Assembly: GCF_032362555.1 (NCBI RefSeq)
Contig: NC_083516.1
Coordinates: forward strand, 1,265,001 to 1,329,000
Origin: Amyelois transitella
Taxonomy: Eukaryota > Arthropoda > Insecta > Lepidoptera > Pyralidae
Length of the DNA: 64,000 nucleotides
Direction of reading: 5' to 3'
Notes under the pieces: generated by a model
Seen by the model: only the letters and a program-made list of their open reading frames with translations
What the model was told of the DNA's origin: nothing
The model's database searches: none
Translations under genes and position numbers: made by a program
Part shown: positions 50,136 through 61,200 of the stretch, piece after piece
Layout: each line of letters opens with the position of its first letter
How positions within the stretch are numbered: position 1 is the first letter of the stretch

Positions 50136-52018
50136 TGTTATATGTGTAATATTTTGTGTTTTTTTTTGTTATTGTTAATTTTGTGTTATAATATACATAC
50201 TTCCTATTTTTGTATTATAGTTCAATGGTGAAAAGAATGGTCTGATAACTCGAGGGTAGTGGGTTGAAATCTTGCGGGATTTTTTAGCTCTATTCGGACT
50301 GTATAGGCTACTTTCTGGCCTCCATTCGGAGTACCTAGAAATTTCTTAACATTATGTTGGTATAGTACATATTTGTGTGAAATGAAATGTACAACAATAA
50401 TTGTAATATTTTTATTCGTCTTAACAATATATTTCACAAAAACTTAAATAACTAAATTTAAAATAATTAAGGCACATTTTGAAAACAAAATAATTACCTA
50501 CACATGCGACCGCGTAAAATAGATAAAATGTGCAAAATATTGCATTCAGAAAAAATATTCAAAAAATCACAAAAGATTTAAAAAAAATAAAGTTCTTAAA
50601 ACTAAAGAGTATACAATTGGCAGTGATTGTTTTTTTTTTAAATTGAATTTTAACCAATATAAGTACAAATCTAAAGAATTAAATTAAGAACTGACTTAGA
50701 TTAATAATTATAATTTTTACACAAGAACTTCATAGATTTCTGTAGAAATAGATAAATCTCTTCAGAATTCATAAAATTCAACTTAAAAATAAATACTCAA
50801 GTCATTGTACTTAAGCACGAAGTATAAATTAAATATCTTTCAGTCAGACATATAGGATATATCACAAGAGAGAGATAATGGAGAAATACGGCCCGGCGCG
50901 TAAGTTGACCTTTGGGCAATGCTCAATAGGTGTCTATTTGGGGTTGTGACTCCATTGGCTATGTTGAATTCTGGTTTAACATAAAGTGAAGTTGACGTTG
51001 TTGAAGAAAATGCCGCAGTGCAGTTTGTTACCGCTTCTTCTGCGCTGACGCTTTGGAAGCGGCAGTAAACATAGTTTTGAGTAATTTATTTGACGTCAAC
51101 CGATGTTGTGAAACTTAAAGATATGACGATTATTAAGTGATATGAAATGTCCCGTAATAACGAATAAAATTTTTGAATTTGAATGAGCGCTTTGAACTTA
51201 AAGTATAATAATGATTGCATACATTTGACCTGGTTCATGTAGCAGAGAAAAAATAAGAAATATTAGCTTGGTTGCGCCAGTATCATCATTCCTGGCTTAA
51301 ATCAGGATCTAAAAACAGTGCCAATTGGAGAAGAAAGTGAATTATAATAATTTGATAAATTAATTTCATAATCCCGATAGATATGAAACCTATTCGGAGA
51401 TGGATATGATTCAAATGTAAGTACTTACTTTTAGTTTTCATACAATACCTACGTACTTATTTTGTCGTGTAGCTAACTAGTCAAGTTGTTATGTCATTCC
51501 TATGAACTTACTTTGACTTTAAATTAATAAAGTTACATTTAAGTCCAATTTCGCCTTAATCATTGCAGTACAAAAGTTCATTGAAATTTCATAGCAAGCT
51601 GAAGTTTCACCGCTTTGATTTGTCATAGGGTCCAGAAACTTTAAATCCAATCGATAAGGTCCTAATTAGATTGACAATTGCATAATATCATATATCTTTC
51701 TACATTACACACAATTGATGCCCAGATCAGATGTATTCTTAATAATTTCACTCAATAATAAAGTAGTACCTAAGTTTGAATCTGATACTGTCAAATATTG
51801 ATCTTCGTCTTAGCCACTCAAGCTCAATTTTAAATGTTTAAAACTGCACTTAGTTGCTACACGACGCGTTGAAAAAATGAGTAATCGAAAATGCATAGCC
51901 AACGAAACTAACTCTAAAATAATGTCGCGCTGTTACAAGCGTACCTAAGTTTTGCATTCGAATAACTATCGCGTCGCGTCGTGTCGCAAATGCTATCAAT
52001 ACTAAAGCCTTTACTCTC
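50132..52018. other. Intergenic gap between RCL1 and chitin-binding gene
   Basis: Convergent genes flank this AT-rich stretch. Apart from a family D repeat at about 50985-51185, I see nothing recognisable. The 3' UTR of the minus-strand gene lies somewhere in its right part. Confidence 0.6.
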
Positions 52019-52212
52019 TCAAGCTTCTTTCTCAACACAGCCGAGTCCAGCGGACCAATTACAGATGCCTCCAACGGGATCGAAGCTAAGACCTTTAGGA
52101 CAGACGTACTCCCAGCCCACTAGGGCTCCGCTCTCCATGCGCGCGCAAGAGATGAACTTCTTACAGGACGTCGGGTGGGGGAAGTTCCCGATGTCTAAGC
52201 ATTCGATGTTAC
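52019..52212 (-). CDS. Terminal exon: CBM14 chitin-binding domain
   Basis: 63 residues plus stop, with six cysteines spaced as in peritrophin-A domains and the aromatic/Asp-Pro core (GLSFDPVGGICNW). The acceptor is at 52213 (ctg in plus sense). The protein ends GCVEKEA, directly after the domain. Confidence 0.88.
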
Positions 52213-55200
52213 CTGAAATAAATGAATTCGTAAGGTTTCAGAAAGCCTTATCTTCTTATGCAAGAGTCGAAAATGGCTACGATATTTTCCACTGCTTACA
52301 ATGGCTGGAATTTGGGATGTGATGAATCTTTGTCCGTACTGAATAATGGTTCAAATGCACTGTCAGCTTCAAAGATTGGGTCGGTTGCTTGTCCGATGTC
52401 CTGGTACTTCACGAATTGAAAGGGTTTCAACCTCTTTTGTTGCTAGTGCTTTTGTCGTTTAGTTACCTCTTTCGACATTCATTGTACGAGTCAGATGGAC
52501 TGCTAATTTCATCAGATCAGCGTAATACCGAACTACTTAAATATGTTTATTATTTAATAAAACTTACCTTTAGCATGTAACACAACCTTGGTCCCCTCAG
52601 CATATTTCTCGGCAACTTTCTCTGCGCTATCGTCATAGTAGTCATAATTCAGTATTGGTCTATACGTCCTGTTTGGGGCAGTCTTCTGGACCTTTTCGAA
52701 AGGTTTCACCGTCGACACTCGCCGTGGCTTCGCCGTGGTCACCACGGGAACATAAACCTCCGTAGTCGGTTTTAAAGTAGTTGAAATCTTCCTATGAACC
52801 TTCTTCCTCGCTATTTTCCTTGGTTGTGGTGTTGTGGGAGGTATTATGTATTGGTATTCGTCTGCAATAAGTTTAAAAGTTTAGTATAGAGTTGATATTG
52901 TGACGATTTAAGTAGAAAGTGCAGTTTTGAAGTGAAATGTGAGTCTGCCCATGATCTACCTATGGTGAGTGAAATTGATGCGGTATGAGATGTATGTAGC
53001 CCTAAACGTACCTTAGTCCTTTGCCTACCCCACACAGGGTACAGAGAAGAAAAAGAATATAGAATTGAGACAGTCAATCATACTACAACTTACCATCGTA
53101 AGCTTTTGTGACGGGTGATTCCAACAAATATTCTCTTGTAAAATGTACCGGTTCTCGACTCAACCCTGTATACCCATCAGTGGTGAAGGCATAGTCTTCA
53201 ACAGGTACGGGTATTAATTTCGGACTAGATTCTGAAAACCTCCCAGTAGGTACTGTCGACCCTGACACTCTTGAATTTAGAGGTCTCGATGAAGGAGTGA
53301 AAGAAGATTTGGCTGTAAATGTTGTGCTTCTAAAATCTGGTAACGAGAATCCTGTAGGTTTAGACTCTTTGACTGGGAATGATGTTCTGAATGTGGACTT
53401 GGGTATAAAACTCGTGGTAGGCACTTCTGGGTACGTTACTTTGGATGGTATTTCTGAATTTGAAGCCGTAGGTCCTGTTACTTCTAGGGAAGCTGCATTT
53501 TTGGTCGTGAAATCTCTAGTGTACGATTCTCTAGGTAAAATACTGAATGAATTTGCGAAAGTTGTTGGTGGAATTTCTGGGTATGTTAGCTTGGATGGTG
53601 TTTCCGAATTCGATGCTCCAGCGAACTCTGCTGTTGATTCTTTAGTTGTGTAATCTATATTGTCTTTCGCTAATGGATACCGAGTGCCGGTGAGTCCTAC
53701 ATGTGTGATAGTAGGTTCCGAGACCAATGGCTGGGGTATTTTGGTTGTGATTGTGCTGAACGTGGTTTTGGGTGCGGCAAAGATTGTGGTTTTGAGGGTG
53801 TTGATGTCTGTCGGTAAAATGTAGTCTGGACCTGTTGAGCTGATAGCGTAGACTTGGCTGGGGACGACAGTGGTTTTATCTTCGTATGTTTTCTGGCTAT
53901 CGATGTAAGTCTCCGTGTATTGGGGACTGGTGAATTCGTATTCGGATATCGTTTTGGGTGACGTGGTTGATTTTCTCGCTGGTTTCGTGTCGTCGTCGTA
54001 GTTTGGGATGATGGGTATTGGTGCTGAAAGGAGCTGGTGGGCTGCTATAGCTACTGCTGTTTCTGCCGTGAAATCTGAAAAGAAACAATGTTAACGTTAT
54101 TATTAATTTGAGGTTGAAAATGTTTGATTCGTATTTGTTCTTTTCAAATGGTATTCAAACCTAATAATTATGTAGACCTTCATTCATTTTGGACCAGAAG
54201 TCAATTCAGGTCCACTCTGCCAGAGTAGTATCTATATTTTCAAACGTAATGTAGGCACAATTTGCATTCGTCCACGATTTCGATTTACGAGATTAATATT
54301 TGAAAATTGACGTCTGGTGAAAATGTTGCAGTTTAGTTTGTACCGCCGGTTCTTCTACGCATGCGCTTTGGAAGCGGTAGTAGATATAATTAGGTTTAGG
54401 TTATGTGACGTCAATAAGTGACACCTTGTATCTAATTTTGAAAATAACATACATACATACGTATGGGAACATCTATATCCCTTGCGGGGTAGACAGAGCC
54501 AACAGTCTTGAAAAGACTGAATGGCCACAAAAAAAATGAATCCCAAGTTTGTAAGCCTATCCCTTAGTCGCCTTTTACGACATCCATGGGAAACAGATGG
54601 AGTGGTCCTATTCTTTTTTGTATTGGTGCCGGGAACCACACGGCACGGCATATTGAAAATAAATCTATTCTCTTCTGTTCCTACCTTCACTAACAGCCGA
54701 AGTTGCGACTTTCTTCTCCGTTGTATATTCCTCACCACGATCCCGATCTTTCAAAGTCTGCGCGAGCTGATTCTTCTTGAAGGTGGAGCTGTACTTCTTG
54801 CTCTGTCTCTTGTTCTCTTCGTTGGTAGCAGAGGGGTTCTGGTCTTCATCTTTGAGTGAAATTAGTGGTCGCCTCTGGATTTTAGGCGCTTTTGGACCGC
54901 CCAGTCGAGCTCTGATGTCGTGGTCTTCATAATCTACAAATATATAATGGGTATATATCAGTATTATAATTCGAGTACAGTGTGGTTCCCGGCACCAATA
55001 CAAAAAAGAATAGGACCACTCCATCTCGTTCCCATGGATGTCGTAAAAGGCGATTAAGGGATAGGCTTATAAACTTGGGATTCTTCTTTTAGGCGATGGG
55101 CTAGCAACCCGTCACTATTTGAATCTGAATTCTATCATTAAGCCAAACAGCTGAACGTGGTCTATCAGTCTTTTCAAGACTGTTGGCTCTGTCTACCCCG

Positions 55201-58200
55201 TAAGGGATAGAGACGTGATCATATGTATGTATGTATCATAATTCGACATCTTATTGGCGTATGTTCCAGTCGGGTCCCCTCACCCTAGGCACCTTCTTAC
55301 TACGATTCAGGATTAAGGGACAATAAGGGTTCATATAAGGGTTTCCTCTGAGCTAACGTGAGAACCTAGAGAACGAATCAATTACATACATACATAGAAG
55401 TAGCTTTTTCATCTCTCACGGGGTTGACAGAGCCGAAGAGTCTTGAAAAGACTGGGGGGCCACGTTCAGGTATACGTCTCTAGTACCAAATATACATACA
55501 TACATATAATCACGTCTATATCCCTTGCGGGCTAGACAGAGCCTTAAAAAGACTGATAGGCCACGTTCAGCTGTTAGGCTTAATGATGGAATTGAGATAC
55601 ACAGTTTGCTAACAAATCGCCAAAAAAAAGACTTTCTGATAATACATACATACATACATATAATCACGTCTATATCGGCCACGTTCAGCTATTTGGCCTT
55701 AAGATAGAATTGAGATTCTAATAGTGACGGGTTGCTAGCCCATCGCATCGCCTAAAAGAAGAATTTCAAGTTTATAAGCCCACCCCTTAGTCGCCTTTTA
55801 CGACCTTCGCCTTTCTGATAATCAATCGATTGAATGATTGAAACGTTCGTTGCTTCGATCGAGTATAAAAATATTTTTTTAAACATATTTTTATACTTGA
55901 TGGAAGGTTGCGTGATATAAAACCGATTTAAAAAACGTTTATTTTAATTGACATCAAATGAAATCAGGGTCAGTAGTATGGTACAAAGCATGGGTATTGC
56001 TTGCTGTATCAAATTGTTAATCATGTTTTGATCTCAAAGTCACTCTGATAGTTTGCGCTCCGTATACGGAAATAAACTTCATATTTGTATTTAAAACTAG
56101 CTGTGCCCGCGACTTCGTCCGCGTGGAATAGTTACTTTGGGCCTCATTGAAGCCCTCGAGGATGAATAATTTTCCCCGTTTTTTTCACATTTACCATTAT
56201 TTCTTGTCTCCTAATAGTTGCAGCGTGATGTTATATAGCCTAAAGCCTACCTCGATTAATGGTCTATTCAACACAAAAAGATGTTTTCAATTCGAACTAG
56301 TTCCTGAGATTAGCGCGTTCAGACAAACAAACTCTTCAGCTTTACAATATTAGTATAGATTACGTTTAACATTGATAATATAAGATACCTAATAACACAC
56401 GGTAGCAAAGTTCTGTGCTGAAGTGAGGCTTTGAAATAATTTTTGTAATTCAATCCACTGAGTAGGTAGTCTACGAGTATTCCATTAAGATTGTAAGAAA
56501 ATGCAGGATGCATATTTCCAACAGATTTTTTATACATATATATTTTGTACTAGAGAGCCCCTAGGGCTCCGCCCGCGTTATACGAAAATAACATGTTAAC
56601 TTCCGTTCCCGTGAACATACATACATCTTGTCCATATCCCTTGCGGGGCAGACAGAGCCAACAGTCTTGAAAAGAGTGATAGGCCACGTTCAGCTTTTTG
56701 GCTTGATAAATAGAATTGAGATTCAAATTATACAGGTTGCTAGCCCATCGCTTAAAAGAAGAATTCTAAGTTTATTAGTCTATCTTTTAGTCGCCTTTTA
56801 CGACATTCATGGGAAGAGAAGGAGCGGTCCTATTTTTTTTTTGGTATATTTGATTTAGATGATTTTTTTTTATAGATGAATGTACTATGAGGTAAGTATC
56901 TAATAGTAGGTACTTTTATTGGACTTCAAGCAGCTGAGTTAAAGACTTTACCGTAATCTTCAACGTCCTGAAGGAAGTCCTCCTCACTGTCCTCCCCCGA
57001 GGGGGTCGAGGAGGTTGGGGCGGAGGTCGTTGAACTCGTGCCGTTGGTCAGGTGTCGTCTTCTACTGGACACCCTGAAGGGACGGCGGGAGGCCAAAGAG
57101 GCCAGGGTTGATGACGCTGTGCTTGGAGTTGGTGCTGATGGTGAGGGCCCTGATGGGAAGAACGTAATATAAAGCAATAGTACATACATATGGTCACGTC
57201 TATATCCCTTGCGGGGTAGACAGAGCCAACAGTCTTGAAAAGACTGAATGGCCACGTTCAGCTATTTATTTGGCTTGATGATAGAATTCAGATTCAAATA
57301 GTGACAGGTTGCTAGCCCATCGCCCAAAAGAAGAATCCCAAGTTTATAAGCCTATCCCTTAGTCGCCTTTTACGATATCCATGGGAACGAAATGGAGTGG
57401 TCCTATTATTTTTTTAATCAGTGCCGGGAGCCACACGGCACAACTTTTTTAATGATGTCAGATATATTGATAAAACCTATTAAGTCAGCTTTGTTATATG
57501 TAACAAATGTTTTGTTTACAGAACGGAACAATAAGCGTTGTGAAAGATGTCCGCCGTTCGGGCGGTATGGTCAAGCAGTCATATTCACAAATAAACACCA
57601 TTGTTGGCGGTCGCGGACCGTGAAACTGCCGGTCGGGGAACCGTGGCAACTGTTTTTGTGGGTACAGTCAATTGAGAAAAAAATATGCGTCATAGATAGA
57701 TAGGGGATAGTTCAAATCCGTGAAACTAGCATTGGATAATTCCGCGTATATGACAAATGTAGCCATTTTAAGTTTTCGCGGGAAATTCACGCAAAATCTT
57801 GAAAGGCTGTCACCGACTTGAAACTAACTAGTACATTTTGACCAAGAGATAGAACACATTACTAATTACTTTTTGTGTAAAAATGAGCTCAAAATTAATT
57901 GGATTAATAAAGTTATTAAGTTTTAACCTTCCCCTGTAAAACTGGATCTATTGCAGATACGCACCTTTTACGTATGGTAGATTCGCGGATTTGCACTATC
58001 CCCGACGATATCGGATTAAGAAGAATTTTGCAGAGATAAATACTTGTGTTACGAGATACTAACTCAACTAATATTTATTTCGTTTATAAATACAAATTTT
58101 TAATGTAATCAAAAATATATTTAATTTCACATTCATAGATACATATAATCACGTCTATATCACTTGCGGGGTAGACAGAGCCAACAGTCTTGAATAGACT

Positions 58201-61200
58201 AATAGGCCACGTTCAGGTATTTTGGCTTTATGATAGAATTTAGATTCAAATAGTGACAGGTTGCCAAGTTTGTGAGCCTATCCCTTAGTCGCCTTTTACG
58301 ACATCCATGGGAAAGAGATGGAGTGATCTGTAAAAACAAGACACAAATATATATTTCATGATTTCTTTCAAGAACCTTGAAAATATGAAGAACCTATCAT
58401 AATTTTTTTAATATTAGGTGTTTATTTTTATTAGGTTAAAAGTAGGTAAGTTTACAATGTTACCAGTAAATACAACTGATTGTACTTTCGCGAAGTATAT
58501 AATCTCTCAATTCTGTTTGTAAACAATGGACCAGACCGAGTGTTAAGCGGCATGTAACGTAGACAGAATCATGAAGCGGAAATGATCACTATTTATCAAA
58601 TGAAATTGACATGAACAAAAAATATTGCGTTTCTATATACTCGTATAAATATTTTATAATCTGTTGAAAGTAAGATACCTTTTCTTTTTGAAGTTTATAT
58701 TATTTTAACATACCTACCTATATGTAGTCACGTCTATATCTAAGCAGGGAAGACAGAGCCAACAGTCTAGAAAATACTGATAAGGCCACGCTTAGCTGTT
58801 CGGCTTAATGATAGAAATGAGATCCAATTAGTCAAGAGTTGCTAGCACATCGCCTAAAAGAAGAATCCCAAGTTTATAAGTCTTTCCCTTAGTCGCCTTT
58901 TACGACATCTATGGGAACGAGATGGAGTGGTCCTATTCTTTTTTTTATTAGTGCCGGGAACCACACGGCACGGCACAAAAAATATTGCGTTTCTATATAT
59001 AAATATTTTATAATCCGCAGAAAGTAAGATACCTTTTTATTTTTGAAGTTTATATTATTTTAACATACCTATATGTAGTCACGTCTATATCTAAGCAGGG
59101 AAGACAGAGCCAACAGTCTAGAAAATACTGATAAGGCCACGCTTAGCTGTTCGGCTTAATGATAGAAATGAGATCCAAATAGTCAAGAGTTGCTAGCACA
59201 TCGCCTAAAAGAAGAATCCCAAGTTTATAAGCCTATCCCTTAGTCACCTTTAACGACATCCATGGGAATGAGTTATTTATTTACTTTCTTAAATCTATCA
59301 TTACAGACTTAATGTAATGCGATAGTGTATAATCAATTATAACATTCTGATCCTTAATGCTGCCCTTGTGAATTCACTCAAACTGCAATTGAAAAAAAAT
59401 CTAAGTACTTATCTCATTCGATATGAGATTGAGATGGGGTGGTCCTATAGGATGTGTGGTTCCCGGCACCAATTGTAAAGGATATATCCTTTACAATTGG
59501 TGCCGGGAACCACACAGCACTATATTAGTTATTTCTGTGTACTTTTATAAATCGGAAGCAGCGTGGTTTGGCCTTTTTTTTTTTAAATAAAAGTTATTAC
59601 CGTAATCGTTACTATGCATTCAAAAAAACTAAACCATTGCGATGAAATGAAGCAAATGTTGTGTACAATATTTTCAAAAAAGGAAGATTTCTGATTGGTT
59701 GATTAGAGCATGCAGTAAAAGTTACACAAGATTGGAATTGGAGAAATCTTGCGCAGTGAGGCGGTTAAAATAGCTCTCTCTATATCCAGTAATGATCATC
59801 GACACTAGATCACGGAAACAGCAGATATAGCGGGAAGATATCTTTTTCATTTGCTTCGATCCTTGCTGTGCGGTTCCCGGCACCAATAGATAATAGAATA
59901 GGACCACTAAATCTTTTTCCCGTGGATGTCGTAAAAGGCGACTAAGGGATAGACATATGAACTTGGGACTCTTCTTTTACGCGATGGGCTGGCAACCTGT
60001 CACTAAGTATTTGAATCTTAATTCTATCTTAAAGCCATATACCTGAACGTGGACTATCAGTCTTCATTTACTTTCACATTTTTATTTTCAAGATACGTTT
60101 ATTTATTTATTTAGGTACACCAAGTCACACGATCAAATATTTACAAGTAACGTACGTTCGTCTTAACCTTAAACACACTAACACTCATCTTGTTTATATG
60201 CTAAATTAATTTGCTTTATTAAGCTTTAGAAACCATCAAAACATTCCCATCTCAATTCCTGTCAATTTATCTTAAATTTCTTGAAATCATATCTCATAGT
60301 CGGTCCTTGACACTTTTTCCACAGGGAGAAAAATAAAGGACCACGTTAATGCCACATCTCCTTTTTCAGTATCTATCTGTCTTGGTAATGACCGTGGCTG
60401 TACTGAAGCCAGACCTGTTCTACCGTCTAGTTTCTAAGGTTTAATCCGTGGGAACGGAAAATGAATATAATTAACACATAGGAATGTTAAATCCCTACAG
60501 AATTGAGACGTTTTGCGTAATAGTCTTAGCGCTTTTCTAAGCAATTAATACGCGATTATAATAAGAAAAACAGACTGCGCTGTGTGTGCTATAAATATAT
60601 ATTTATTGAAGTGAAATGTCTAATATAAAAAAATGATGTTACTAATTATATTATTTTTAAATTTATCTGTAAATATTAAATTAAATAAGATTTTAATTCC
60701 ATAACCTGAATATAGCTTTTAAGTTTTTTCAATATTATCGACCGCACAGGATTTTTTTTATACGTGACTTAAGTGTGTTTGTAGTACCATCTACTTTCCA
60801 GAACTAGTGACAAGTAGTAAATTGAATGTATTAAGATTCCTATCTACATGTGTAACTTGAATTTACTCTACCTAGAAGTAAATAATGTATTTTTAACTTA
60901 TAACACAACTTTCATCATAGCATTTGTTGGTGTAATAAGTTAATTTTATTCAGAAACACAGCTTAGAAATCCACAATAGCGCAGCATCCAATAATTACCA
61001 TTGGACGGACGGACGGACGGACGGACGGACGTGAAAGCGATTTATGTATATACCTAGAGGCCACCTCCCCACACTTTCGTTCACGTAACTCTGTCATTTT
61101 ACAATTTCATCTTAATTTTTATGTAATATTCTGTTTAGAATTGTAAATAGTTAATACATACATACATACATATAGTCACGTCTATATCCCTTGTGGGGTA

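Noticed and set aside
53297..53653. 118-codon plus-strand frame
   Set aside because: Antisense shadow of the large low-complexity exon of the chitin-binding gene.
54521..54859. 112-codon plus frame beginning in a SINE-like element
   Set aside because: Shadow of the minus-strand exon 54685-54933 joined to repeat sequence.
57392..57703. 103-codon plus frame with CERCPPFGRYGQAVIF
   Set aside because: Starts inside a SINE-like copy. No recognisable domain and no in-phase neighbour; a possible acceptor (tttacag) precedes it but there is nothing to join.
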